A DNA stretch of 64,000 nucleotides from contig CAVYRG010000001.1 in the NCBI GenBank assembly GCA_963770915.1, forward strand, positions 3,348,001-3,412,000. The letters run 5' to 3'. Position numbers and translations under genes: made by a program. The stretch is from PALSA-270 sp963770915 (GTDB lineage Bacteria; Acidobacteriota; Terriglobia; Terriglobales; Acidobacteriaceae). The notes under the pieces were generated by a model that saw only the letters and a program-made list of their open reading frames with translations, ran no database searches and was not told the origin of the DNA. Shown here piece by piece: positions 44,415 to 53,156 of this stretch; the first letter of the stretch is position 1; the number at the start of each line of letters is the position of its first letter.

Positions 44415-44436
44415 ATTGCACTCCAATTGCTTTCCA

Positions 44437-45054
44437 TCAAGAGCAGCCGCTCGTGCTGCCACACTCAAGGCACCGATAGCAGGAACCGTTTCTCACCATG
44501 AGGGCGCCACAGATTTGACACGGCGGCGCGTCTCCCAGGCTAACGATTTCTCCCAGCGCTTTGACCGTGCTGCCAGGTTCTGGCCTCAAGGGAACCACCT
44601 TTGGCAGTTCAAATAGGATCCCTTGCTCGCCTTTGAGGAAACGCAACTCAAGCCACCTGAACAAGTAATCCATGAGTGACTTGGCATAGCCGATTTGTGG
44701 ATTCCCTGACCATCCACTCGGTTCAAAGCGCGTGTGACTGAACTTGTTGCACAACACCTGGAGAGGCACTCCATACTGCAAAGCCAGAGAAACTGCGGTC
44801 GCAAAGGAATCCATCAGCCCGGAGACAGTCGAACCCTCTTTGGACATCCGAATGAACATCTCGCCGGGAAGACCATCCTCGTATAGACCGACGGTGACGT
44901 ATCCTTCCTGGCCGCCCACTGAGAAGTGATGAGTCAGGCTGTGCCGCTCATCGGGCAGGCGACGCCTCACTGCCGGCATCGTAAGCTCCGATGAAACATT
45001 CCCGCCTTGGCTGGGGGTGACAGGGCTCGCTATGCTCATAACCGACTCTCCCAT
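44437..45054 (-). CDS. Free-standing TSCPD domain protein, like the C-terminus of NrdJ
   Basis: A 205-residue protein from the ATG at 45054, behind GGGAGG. RRRLPDERHSLTHHFSVGGQ, EGYVTVGLYEDGLPGEMFIR and SKEGSTVSGLMDSFATAVSL, with LQYGVPLQVLCNKFSHTRFE and PSGWSGNPQIGYAKSLMDYL, match the end of adenosylcobalamin-dependent ribonucleotide reductase. The tail ICGALMVRNGSCYRCLECGS carries the CxxC pairs that shuttle electrons. The catalytic barrel is absent. It may bind or reduce the host's NrdJ, or act as a nucleotide or DNA-binding module. It is intact and 22 bases ahead of ssb. Confidence 0.8.
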   Translation of the reverse strand: MGESVMSIASPVTPSQGGNVSSELTMPAVRRRLPDERHSLTHHFSVGGQEGYVTVGLYEDGLPGEMFIRMSKEGSTVSGLMDSFATAVSLALQYGVPLQVLCNKFSHTRFEPSGWSGNPQIGYAKSLMDYLFRWLELRFLKGEQGILFELPKVVPLRPEPGSTVKALGEIVSLGDAPPCQICGALMVRNGSCYRCLECGSTSGCS

Positions 45055-45082
45055 AACAGCCTCCCTGCGATGCCACGAAGCA

Positions 45083-46615
45083 TCACTTGCTCTTGTCAGT
45101 CCGTTCAAACAGGACAGCAACTTGATCTTGATAAACGGGCCTCCAGTCTGGCCGCTCGCGAAGCACGGTTGCGAGTGCCGAATCGACCGGAAGCAAGGCG
45201 GCGTTAACGTGGTACTGCGCCAGGATTGTGCTCCAGTTCGACTTTGCATCCCACACATCAAGTCCATCCTGGACAAACGCCGGCGCGTAGAAATCGGTCC
45301 GTCCGTCATCGAATACTTTGAGCGAAGGCCAGAGACGGTAGATCAGATAGCCTCCCCACTGCCAGTTCGCATACATGCGAATGGAGTTTGCCCCGGTCTG
45401 TCGAGAAAGAGCGGAGGCAGCCATGACCGGAAAACGGTTGGGATCGAACTCAGCGCGCAAGGCTTTGAAGTGGCCCGGATATGCCAGAAGGACACCTAAC
45501 GTCAATACAGCCAAACACGGTATGCAATGCAATCGGCCCCGTTTGCGATGGCTCGCGAGGAACTGCAATCCGGCTTCGAGATCCGAGACGCTGGCGCTCA
45601 ATCGCTGTAGCCATCTCAATGAATTGCTTGATCGTGCGTGTTCTAACCATTCGCGTAGTGCCGACGCGATACCAGGTACGGAAACTACCGCAAAGATGGG
45701 AATGTTCCGGACCGAGAACAAAGCCAGGTGCGCCCAACTCAGCAGCAACATCACTTGGGTCGGCCTTCCCGCGCTGAAATGCCAGAACGCCGCGGCGATG
45801 GCGAGCACGAGGAGGGTCTCGAAATAGGCCGCTGAAAATGAATGAAAGTCCGGCGACTGAAACTCACTGATGCGCTGGATATAAAAGGACGCGCCCAAAT
45901 ATTGGGCTACATGAATGTGGAGCCTGTATCCATAAGGATTGAGGATGCTGGCAGCCAGACACGCCACCGCGGTCAGGGCATAGTTTTTCGCTCGCGTCCG
46001 TACACAAAACCTATCTTCTTGGATGAAGTCTTCGACAACTGACCCCAGGGCATAGGTGATCAGCAAGACGATGCCTACGAAGAAGCCTCCGTGCAAATTG
46101 ACCCAAAGCATGGTGAGTGGCGGAAGAACCATTAGCAAGCGGGACTTTCCACTTCTCTGTACTCGGATGAGGGTTCCCAAGAACACTGCCGCCAATAGCG
46201 GAGTGACGAGGTGAGGTCTGGCCAGCCAGTGAATCGTGCTCGCGGCCATCCCCAACGCCGTCAGGACTATTGCAATCAGTCGATGCCCAGATTCGGCGAC
46301 TGCATTCCTGTAGATACAAGTCGAAGTCAATCCAAGGAGAACGATGCACAACAGCACGATGCCGCCCAGACCGGCAATGTGGTGAACGGCAGCCATCACC
46401 ACATCCGATAGCCACTCCCATGCGAACCATGGCGAGCCAGGTCTTGTGAACGAGAAGATGTCGACGGCAGGGATGCGGCCGTTGCTCAAAATCCATTCCC
46501 CGGTTCGGATGTGCCATCCCGTGTCTGAGTCAGTCAGGAGCCAACCGACGCCGGTCGTGCACCAGAACAACACAAGGATCGGGATCAGGAGGGCAGCGTC
46601 CGACAGAGACGGCAT
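45083..46615 (-). CDS. Polytopic membrane protein, glycosyltransferase-C-like
   Basis: About 510 residues with roughly ten membrane helices. The first is LLIPILVLFWCTTGVGWLLT, followed by the conserved TDSDTGWHIRTGEWILSNGR, IPAVDIFSFTRPGSPWFAWE and HWLARPHLVTPLLAAVFLGT. A periplasmic C-terminal domain (ANWQWGGYLIYRLWPSLKVF and beyond) follows. The DxDxGWH motif after TM1 resembles GT-C family proteins. The longer frame starts at GTG 46702, right after the stop of the gene before; the Met at 46615 is closer to TM1. Substrate unknown, probably cargo. Confidence 0.7.
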   Translation of the reverse strand: MPSLSDAALLIPILVLFWCTTGVGWLLTDSDTGWHIRTGEWILSNGRIPAVDIFSFTRPGSPWFAWEWLSDVVMAAVHHIAGLGGIVLLCIVLLGLTSTCIYRNAVAESGHRLIAIVLTALGMAASTIHWLARPHLVTPLLAAVFLGTLIRVQRSGKSRLLMVLPPLTMLWVNLHGGFFVGIVLLITYALGSVVEDFIQEDRFCVRTRAKNYALTAVACLAASILNPYGYRLHIHVAQYLGASFYIQRISEFQSPDFHSFSAAYFETLLVLAIAAAFWHFSAGRPTQVMLLLSWAHLALFSVRNIPIFAVVSVPGIASALREWLEHARSSNSLRWLQRLSASVSDLEAGLQFLASHRKRGRLHCIPCLAVLTLGVLLAYPGHFKALRAEFDPNRFPVMAASALSRQTGANSIRMYANWQWGGYLIYRLWPSLKVFDDGRTDFYAPAFVQDGLDVWDAKSNWSTILAQYHVNAALLPVDSALATVLRERPDWRPVYQDQVAVLFERTDKSK

Positions 46616-46702
46616 CCAGCAAGGGACCGTGCCAGATTCGGCCAGGTGTGCTGGGTCACCAGTGCGGGTTCCCGGGATCGTCTCATCGCTTCGTGAGCAC
46701 AC

Positions 46703-46987
46703 TCATACCTCATCCGAACTACTATCTGCTGGTTGATCCTCCCAGACAGCAGAGCTATCACCGTGTTCTTGATTACGGCCATCGGAGCGGCCCGCAGTCC
46801 GCGAGAAATTTCCGTTCGTATTTGTCGTGGATGAGCGTTGATTGAAGACGTAGATCAGCAACGGCGTGCCAGTTGCCGCCACAAGAAAAGCTCCCGCCGG
46901 GTTGAGATGCAACGCATTTCCGATCACCACAAACAAGAAAAGAAACAAACAGGCCACTAGGGAGATCCTTTTCGCTTTGGTTCGCAC
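46703..46987 (-). CDS. Small membrane protein
   Basis: A 94-residue protein, GTG start, with GGAGGGGAAC upstream. Two close helices, ISLVACLFLFLFVVIGNALH and PAGAFLVAATGTPLLIYVFN, are followed by a polar tail rich in Ser, Asp and Asn. It lies between the 226-residue element protein and the membrane protein gene. Family unknown. Confidence 0.55.
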   Translation of the reverse strand: MRTKAKRISLVACLFLFLFVVIGNALHLNPAGAFLVAATGTPLLIYVFNQRSSTTNTNGNFSRTAGRSDGRNQEHGDSSAVWEDQPADSSSDEV

Positions 46988-47002
46988 GTTCCCCTCCGAT
47001 CT

Positions 47003-47683
47003 CTAGCTCGATTCCGCGACCGCCAGATTGGGAACGGCGATAGCAACCTCGGGCCTCACATTGCCTCTGGCGCTCACGGTTCGGGACACAGGCTTTCGCA
47101 AGTAATGTGTGTGGGAGCAATTCTTACAATTCACCGCCTTCGTTGCGGCGCGGATCACTGACAGAAACTCATCCGGAATTGGAACCGTCTCTCCTGCCAA
47201 GGAATAGAACGTAGGTGTCACTCTGCCGGCCTCCGCCTTGTCCTTCCCGCGCAGGTCGAGTTCAAGCCGTCCATGGATACCGCGAAACAAGATTTCGGTT
47301 TCCATCGCCGGTCGCTGACCGTTTGCAACTGGACTCATCCAGTGCCGCGTGAGCAGGACTTCGTAGGTCGCGCCTTTGCGAAGCATGTCCAAACGAACCA
47401 GAGCCTGAGATATGACAACCGCATGCAAGCCATTCACGCCGATTGCCTCGACGGGGTGAAGGTATTCGAGCGGCCGCCCTTCTTCGTCGGCAAACGTTAC
47501 GTAACGCCCAACATCTGCCACAGACCCCCCGGATTCCAAACCCCGCAACACATAGCGTTGTGTTACTTGCTGGTGCTCTACGGTCAGCAGAGGGTGTGCA
47601 AAGACACCTCGCTCCCTAAGGATTCTCCCCGCCCGCCGCGGCAATGCGAGTCCGCTCGCGCCTGTGAATTTTTGTCTCGCCAT
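47003..47683 (-). CDS. Conserved element hypothetical protein with Cys pair
   Basis: A 226-residue protein with AAGGAAGGAG before the ATG. RRAGRILRERGVFAHPLLTV, VADVGRYVTFADEEGRPLEY, GLHAVVISQALVRLDMLRKG and TYEVLLTRHWMSPVANGQRP form the bulk. FLSVIRAATKAVNCKNCSHT then gives a single CxxC-type knuckle near the end. No family is recognised. It follows the primase gene and precedes the small membrane protein, all on the minus strand. Confidence 0.55.
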   Translation of the reverse strand: MARQKFTGASGLALPRRAGRILRERGVFAHPLLTVEHQQVTQRYVLRGLESGGSVADVGRYVTFADEEGRPLEYLHPVEAIGVNGLHAVVISQALVRLDMLRKGATYEVLLTRHWMSPVANGQRPAMETEILFRGIHGRLELDLRGKDKAEAGRVTPTFYSLAGETVPIPDEFLSVIRAATKAVNCKNCSHTHYLRKPVSRTVSARGNVRPEVAIAVPNLAVAESS

Positions 47684-47707
47684 AGGAATCGTCTCCTTCC
47701 TTTGGTT

Positions 47708-48679
47708 TCAAGCGCCCTGCCAAACAAGGATTGGGTGTCCGACCGCCGCACGGATCATTTGTTTGCCGCAGCCCGCCCAGCACAAATAGAAGCGGGGATC
47801 AGATACCAGGATCGCAAGGTTGTCGCCGCCACGATCGCGTCCAGCCTGAGCACATGAGGGACAGCGTGTGACATAGTTCTTGCCGACAATTCTTGTCTTG
47901 CCGACATAATCGAGAATGCAGAATTTCCGCTTGCTCCTCAGGCTCTGTTCCGTGACTATTGGCGCTCGTGACGCGGCCTGACGTATCTCAGCAGGAAGAT
48001 CCTTGCCTGCGGTGAACCTCGTCAGTTCATCTTCGGAGAGTTTCCTGAGTCGCTTCAGATATGCAAGCTGAGCTTCCAGGGTGTAGTCGGCGCCATAGAA
48101 CCAGAAACGCCGGCCCGCGCCACGGTGGATTCCAAGCGGACCTCGGATGGCGTTGCCGAATGCTCCGGCCGCAATCGAGTCGTGTTTTGGGAAGACCTCG
48201 ATTCCGTCAGCCAGGCCGGTTCCTTTCACTGGAACATCTAACCGCCCGGCCAGTTCGTAGATGTAAATCCGGCACTGCCGAGCCAACAACGGTGCCGCCA
48301 GGAATATCCAAAGGTGCCCGCCACGCCTGCTCATCTCCAGAGCCGAGTCCACGTGGTCCGTTGTCAACTGGTACTGGAGCTTGATCAGGTCGTCCATCGC
48401 GTTCTTGTAGTCCGCGTCGATCGCAACCCACTTGCAACGTTGGGTTGAGGGATTGATGGCGTAGAGCCCTATCGTGATTCGACCCTCCAGGTGAGCAGAA
48501 ATTGTCCGATCGGTCAGCCACACGGGTTCGCGGGAACCCTTCTCCTTTGGGCGGTAGTAATAATGCCGCCCGCTCTCTGGATTGGGGCGGCTGGATTGGA
48601 GCGTATACGCCTTGCGGTTGATGAACAAAGCGACGTACTCTTTAACCAATTGCGCACTTGCCACAAATCGGCAGCTCAC
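47708..48679 (-). CDS. Archaeo-eukaryotic primase-like protein with zinc finger (TOTE-type)
   Basis: A 323-residue protein, GTG start. The AEP core has CKWVAIDADYKNAMDDLIKL (catalytic DxD), SALEMSRRGGHLWIFLAAPL (the sxH-type motif) and DGIEVFPKHDSIAAGAFGNA. A linker helix with LAYLKRLRKLSEDELTR follows. The C-terminal zinc domain runs from NYVTRCPSCAQAGRDRGGDN to FYLCWAGCGKQM, four cysteines as in DNA primase zinc ribbons. It likely makes primers for element replication. The TOTE conflict-system primase is the closest type I recall. No helicase is fused. Confidence 0.8.
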   Translation of the reverse strand: MSCRFVASAQLVKEYVALFINRKAYTLQSSRPNPESGRHYYYRPKEKGSREPVWLTDRTISAHLEGRITIGLYAINPSTQRCKWVAIDADYKNAMDDLIKLQYQLTTDHVDSALEMSRRGGHLWIFLAAPLLARQCRIYIYELAGRLDVPVKGTGLADGIEVFPKHDSIAAGAFGNAIRGPLGIHRGAGRRFWFYGADYTLEAQLAYLKRLRKLSEDELTRFTAGKDLPAEIRQAASRAPIVTEQSLRSKRKFCILDYVGKTRIVGKNYVTRCPSCAQAGRDRGGDNLAILVSDPRFYLCWAGCGKQMIRAAVGHPILVWQGA

Positions 48680-48772
48680 GGTCTACCTTCTTTCCTAGCC
48701 TTTTGGGCGGTCGGCTGTGTGTAGATATTCCAGGATTGGGTTTCTGTCAAACGGCGGTGGAAGGGTCTTTTG

Positions 48773-49156
48773 TCAGGCTTCGTAGGTCATTTCGGCGGGT
48801 TGTCCGGACTGAAGCATCCAGCCAGGACCGGCACTTAGCAGTGCAGGACGCTCCACCAGGCTGAGAAGGTCATAGTCGTGGACAAGGCAATCAAAATCGT
48901 CCACGCTGTATCCCCCGTATGCCTCGTCGTCAAAATCAATCCACAGCCAGACACACCGCTTGCGATCCAGCAGATAAATGGCCCCAGAATCGGGTTCGTT
49001 TGTGACAGTTACGCACAACAGAATTGCCGATGAAAACTCCAGCCATCGGACAGGCTGTGCCCCATCGGTGGCAGTGATAAGAATTTGGACGGCTTCGTCG
49101 ACTGAAGAGCCGGGCTTCAAGGTCATGATTGCTTCCACTTTCATGTGACCGAACAT
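48773..49156 (-). CDS. Hypothetical acidic protein
   Basis: A 127-residue protein from an ATG at 49156; the Met at 49144 is also possible. It has MKVEAIMTLKPGSSVDEAVQ, WLEFSSAILLCVTVTNEPDS and LWIDFDDEAYGGYSVDDFDC. The acidic FDDEAYGG stretch stands out. No family is recognised. It is divergent from the peptidase gene at 49366. Confidence 0.5.
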   Translation of the reverse strand: MFGHMKVEAIMTLKPGSSVDEAVQILITATDGAQPVRWLEFSSAILLCVTVTNEPDSGAIYLLDRKRCVWLWIDFDDEAYGGYSVDDFDCLVHDYDLLSLVERPALLSAGPGWMLQSGQPAEMTYEA

Positions 49157-49365
49157 AGTCTCCGTTCCTTTCTGAAGATGGTTGATTCCCGCATAATCCG
49201 GGAACGAGTGGGTAGGAGCATTCCCTAGGGAGCGGACGTGGATGTTCAGCTCTCGGTTTGGAATGGTGTTGGCAGAGATGACAAGAAATCAGAGGTTGGT
49301 TCCGTGTAGCCGACCATTGAACCAAAATCAGGGAACTTTCTGGTCGCCAAAGACGTACCACGAGC

Positions 49366-50526
49366 ATGCGCCCGTTCATCCTCTTCGCGATTGCATGCTT
49401 TTGCTCCTGTCCTGCCACTGCACAAACACGAAATCAAGGGTCCGACAACAAGGCCGCGGCCAAGCAGGCTCAGTGGCCTCTCCAGCTCGAGATGCGCGTG
49501 CCCTTCGAGCCTACGGCATTCCCCAGCGGGGGGCATGTCTATCTGATGTACGAGCTGCATTTGACCAACTTCATGCCAATGCCCATTTCGCTGAGTCGCA
49601 TCGAGGTGCTCGACGCAGATGTGGAGACATCCAAACCGATTGCAACCTTTGCGACGGCGCAACTGGAAACCATGTTGCAGCCGCTCGGTGGCAAGACCTT
49701 TTCCGACCCTAAGGACCGGTTGGTGATCGGCGATGGCCAGAGCGCCATCGTCTTTATGGAAGTGGTTTTTGACCGCGGCTCGCATATTCCCGACAGACTC
49801 CTTCATCGTGTCACCACGTCTTACGCTCCAGAAGAAGGCGCGGTCATTTCCACGCATCACACTGAGTTGCATGTTCTCCAGCCGCCGGTAGAAGGGGCAG
49901 ACTGGGTGGCAGACGATGGGCCCAGCAACGATCAGGATAATCATCACAGGCGCGGGGTTGTTATCTTAGATGGGAGGCCAGTGGACTCACGGCGATATGC
50001 GATTGACTGGGAGCAACTCAAGGACGGTGCGACATTCTCTGGGAATCCGCAGGATGTTCGCTCCTATTACGGCTACGGGAAACCAGTGCTGGCGGTTGCC
50101 GACGCGCGTGTCGTTACGGCAAGAGATGGCCTTCCCGATAACGTCCCCGGACACGGCGACGCGTTCCACCCGGCGGTGCCCATCACGCTGGAAACAGTGG
50201 CGGGAAATACAATCACCCTTGACCTAGGTGGTGGCCAGTTCGCATATTACATGCATCTGCAAACGGGAAGTTTGCGGGTGAAGGCCGGCGACCGCGTGCG
50301 GCGCGGGCAGGTGCTCGCGCGCGTCGGCGCTTCCGGAGACGCTCGCGAGCCGCATCTGCATTTCGAAGTCACCACTTCGCCGAAGCTGCTGGCGGGTGCA
50401 GGCGTGCCCTATCTCATCGATCGGTACAGCACCAAGAGCACCGGTGACGGGCCCGCGGAACTCCATGAGCACGAGTTGCCACTAGATCACAGCATCGTCA
50501 CATTTGGGGAAGACCGCCGTAAATGA
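49366..50526 (+). CDS. Secreted M23 family metallopeptidase
   Basis: A 386-residue exported protein. MRPFILFAIACFCSCPATAQ is a signal peptide. A beta-rich N-terminal domain of about 160 residues follows, then the lysostaphin-like fold with YYGYGKPVLAVADARVVTAR, LDLGGGQFAYYMHLQTGSLR, VKAGDRVRRGQVLARVGASG and EPHLHFEVTT (HxH zinc motif). Such enzymes cut peptidoglycan cross-links or only bind it. The first His, usually in an H-x3-D segment, is less obvious (HRRGVVILDGRP, then AIDWEQ), so activity is not certain. On an element it could help transfer through the wall, but the opposite strand suggests cargo. Confidence 0.82.
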   Translation: MRPFILFAIACFCSCPATAQTRNQGSDNKAAAKQAQWPLQLEMRVPFEPTAFPSGGHVYLMYELHLTNFMPMPISLSRIEVLDADVETSKPIATFATAQLETMLQPLGGKTFSDPKDRLVIGDGQSAIVFMEVVFDRGSHIPDRLLHRVTTSYAPEEGAVISTHHTELHVLQPPVEGADWVADDGPSNDQDNHHRRGVVILDGRPVDSRRYAIDWEQLKDGATFSGNPQDVRSYYGYGKPVLAVADARVVTARDGLPDNVPGHGDAFHPAVPITLETVAGNTITLDLGGGQFAYYMHLQTGSLRVKAGDRVRRGQVLARVGASGDAREPHLHFEVTTSPKLLAGAGVPYLIDRYSTKSTGDGPAELHEHELPLDHSIVTFGEDRRK

Positions 50527-50687
50527 TGATGATGAATGCGCTGATAATAGTTGGGCCCGAGGACAATCTGTCGACAAGGCTGAATCCAGTGGACTGGCTG
50601 TCAGCTTCTTGTTTGCCGACGACACGTCCACAAACGGATACTCTGTTTGAGAGCAAGCCCACACCAACCCTGCTTTAAACTCGAACG

Positions 50688-51578
50688 ATGCGCATCCTCT
50701 TGATTGGTGGCACTGGTTTTATAGGACCCTACGTGGCAAAAGAATTTCATTACCTCGGCCACGAGGTGACGCTATTTCATCGCGGCCAGCACGAGTCCGT
50801 TCTTCTGCCTGCAGTGCGGCACTGCAGAAGCCAAGAAGCCGCGATGCCGGTCCTGAGCTTCCCGCTCGATCTGCTGCGTGTTGGGTTTGAAGTTGTCATT
50901 CATATGATTCCGATGGGAGAGGCTGACGCGCGGGCCGCTGTACAAACCTTTGGAGGCCGTGCTCAACGGCTCGTGGTGTTGAGTAGTGGCGACGTCTATC
51001 GAGCATACGGCCGCTTCATTGGACTTGAGACTGGCCCGCCAGAGGAAGGACTACTGACCGAGGAATCTCCACTTCGAACCATCCTTTATCCTTACCGTCT
51101 GCAAGCGAAGTCGCCGGACGAGTTGAACTATTTTTATGACAAGATTCTTGTGGAGCGGCAAGTACTCGAGCAAGTCCAACTGCCCGCGACCGTTCTTCGC
51201 TTGCCCAAGGTCTACGGGCCCGGTGGCAACGCCAACCTTGCGACGATCTTCGGCTACCGGCATCAGCTTGGATGGCGTTGGACGCATGGGTATGTGGAGA
51301 ATGTCGCCGCCGCAATCGTGTTGGCGGCTCTCCATCCAGCAGCCGCAAATCGTGTTTACAACGTCGGAGAAGAGTACACACCAACCGTGGCCGAGCGCCT
51401 TAAGTCTCTGACTTCGTCGACCGTCCCGCTAGTTGAAGCTGTGGCATTTGATTTCCGGAATGACATCGCGTACGACACTGCACGTGTTCGACGGGAACTA
51501 GGCTACACGGAACCGGTGTCTTACGAGGAAGGTCTGAGGCGGACCCTCCATTCCCCAGAAACTCGATGTGATTTCTGA
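50688..51578 (+). CDS. NAD-dependent epimerase/dehydratase family protein
   Basis: A 296-residue short-chain dehydrogenase-like protein. The Rossmann start MRILLIGGTGFIGPYVAKEF carries GGTGFIG for NAD(P) binding. It has LVVLSSGDVYRAYGRFIGLE, the later YFYDKILVERQVLEQ (a Y-x3-K catalytic pair) and LRLPKVYGPGGNANLATIFG, and ends in a substrate domain. Substrate unknown, probably a nucleotide sugar or related compound. It is plus strand and 161 bases after the peptidase, so the two may share an insertion. Confidence 0.82.
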   Translation: MRILLIGGTGFIGPYVAKEFHYLGHEVTLFHRGQHESVLLPAVRHCRSQEAAMPVLSFPLDLLRVGFEVVIHMIPMGEADARAAVQTFGGRAQRLVVLSSGDVYRAYGRFIGLETGPPEEGLLTEESPLRTILYPYRLQAKSPDELNYFYDKILVERQVLEQVQLPATVLRLPKVYGPGGNANLATIFGYRHQLGWRWTHGYVENVAAAIVLAALHPAAANRVYNVGEEYTPTVAERLKSLTSSTVPLVEAVAFDFRNDIAYDTARVRRELGYTEPVSYEEGLRRTLHSPETRCDF

Positions 51579-51786
51579 CGAGAAACAAGTCGCATCGTGT
51601 TGTCGATGGCTACTGATGTGGTTACGCCGCTTGTGTCCCGAGTAACGTCCAACACGGAAGAATATCCCGGAAAAACTACGCGAGATCTGCCCGGCGCCTC
51701 AAAACCTATAGTCAATGGCCAATTCATTGATGTTATTTCAGTTATGAATCGCCAAACACCTCAAACACACTCCAATCACACCACAT

Positions 51787-52602
51787 TCACACGGCAATGT
51801 AGGGGAAAAGAGCACCGGTCCGTTGAGTCACTTTGCGTTGCGTCAGCATTGAGTAGAGGGACATCGATGCAGGGGAACCACTTCTTCGCACCGCCAGGGT
51901 CAGTGTTTGCTGAAGGAAGTCCCTGAACAAACCGAAGTAGATCGCTCGCTTGCACTCCGAGAGTCTGTCGGCAACAAACCACATCAGATCATGGTTCGGC
52001 ACGAGATAAAGGAAGTGAGCAATCGTTGTTTCCTGTTCGATTCTCTCCCGTATCGCAAGGTACTGCCGTGCTGCCTTTGGCGTTCGTTCGTATTCCAACG
52101 CAAATTTGTAATCTTGCCCGGCGAGGCGCACGGTCACAACCGCATCGTAGTACTTCCAGTATCCGTTGTCGGTCAGGTCATTCCGCGAGCGAATCTCAGT
52201 CTCTGGCATCCAATAGACCAATCTGCCGCTGCGCTTGAGCGCCAAGTGAATCTCGTTCACTTCCAGAGAGTGGTGCAGACTGCTTTGTGCAGTGTTCCAT
52301 CTTGCTCTCGTTGGCGCCAGTACGTAGTACTCTCCTCGTCCCACCAGTTCCGAGGCACCCGCAGGAGACACGGTGTAGACAACCTCCCGACTGACAAATG
52401 GTATTTCCTGCCGGACTAGCAGGCCGTGCTGCACGAGACGATGCACCCGGTTGTTAAAGGAATTTCGTGACGACGCGCTATAGTCCAATCTCAAGAACTC
52501 GAATAGCTGGTTATGCGTCACGAAACCCGAATGCAGCACGTGTCGGAGTAGCGGATAGTCCCGAGTGGGACTCAATGAGATCGACCCTTTCCAATAGCGC
52601 AT
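51787..52602 (-). CDS. Replication-relaxation family protein
   Basis: A 271-residue protein from the ATG at 52602. A winged HTH (RDYPLLRHVLHSGFVTHNQL, then NSFNNRVHRLVQHGLLVRQE) is followed by SSLHHSLEVNEIHLALKRSG and an endonuclease-like segment with TEIRSRNDLTDNG, DAVVTVRLAGQDYKFALEYE and RTPKAARQYLAIRERIEQET. The ExK-like FALEYER strand is typical of this family, which occurs by coupling proteins in actinobacterial and other conjugative plasmids and probably acts at oriT or in replication initiation. It ends the transfer unit. Confidence 0.78.
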   Translation of the reverse strand: MRYWKGSISLSPTRDYPLLRHVLHSGFVTHNQLFEFLRLDYSASSRNSFNNRVHRLVQHGLLVRQEIPFVSREVVYTVSPAGASELVGRGEYYVLAPTRARWNTAQSSLHHSLEVNEIHLALKRSGRLVYWMPETEIRSRNDLTDNGYWKYYDAVVTVRLAGQDYKFALEYERTPKAARQYLAIRERIEQETTIAHFLYLVPNHDLMWFVADRLSECKRAIYFGLFRDFLQQTLTLAVRRSGSPASMSLYSMLTQRKVTQRTGALFPYIAV

Positions 52603-52615
52603 TCTCTGGCTCCCG

Positions 52616-53152
52616 TCATTCACTCGGGCAGAGCACGAGCCGCGCCGACCATGGACATCGCTCCGTCGGCTTGAGCACAAACCGCCCAAGGTCGCTCCGA
52701 ATCCAGCCCCGGATGTACATCAACAACATGAGCTCCTGATTTCTGCAGAACTCGCTGAAAGAGAGTAGCGATGTGTCCGGCGACCTCCAGCCTTCCGCCC
52801 CGACTGCAAAATGGCCATTGAGTTCGGAATTCGCGATCACCAGAAACCGCTCAGCGCTCATAAGTCTTCTGACGAGCCGTCTGAACAGCAACTTGTTGCA
52901 GCCCATCCACACCGACGGCTCAGCGCATTCGAAGACGCGATCGATCATCTTTGAGGGGCAGTTTGGATTGAAGCCCCCGATTGCATCGAACCTGGCATAA
53001 CCGCAGATCTGCGGACGCTGGCGTATGCCGCTCTTCACCAAAATGCCGGTTGTGTTGTAGTAGACGACCGGTTCGGAGCGACCGCCCTCGTTCGCTTCGC
53101 TTTCCAGCCGCTGACGCCAAACACTACCGAAACCAGTGACCGCAACCAGCAC
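52616..53152 (-). CDS. Hypothetical protein of the transfer region
   Basis: A 178-residue protein, GTG start, behind AAAGGAGGATAG. It has LVAVTGFGSVWRQRLESEAN, VVYYNTTGILVKSGIRQRPQ, ICGYARFDAIGGFNPNCPSK and FLVIANSELNGHFAVGAEGW. The mixed alpha/beta pattern includes a few cysteines. No family is recognised. It lies between the coiled-coil membrane protein and the replication-relaxation protein in one run of close genes. Confidence 0.55.
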   Translation of the reverse strand: MLVAVTGFGSVWRQRLESEANEGGRSEPVVYYNTTGILVKSGIRQRPQICGYARFDAIGGFNPNCPSKMIDRVFECAEPSVWMGCNKLLFRRLVRRLMSAERFLVIANSELNGHFAVGAEGWRSPDTSLLSFSEFCRNQELMLLMYIRGWIRSDLGRFVLKPTERCPWSARLVLCPSE

Positions 53153-53156
53153 GCGA

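Noticed and set aside
52467..53120. Several short frames opposite the replication-relaxation and 178-residue genes
   Set aside because: All are antisense shadows without ribosome sites.
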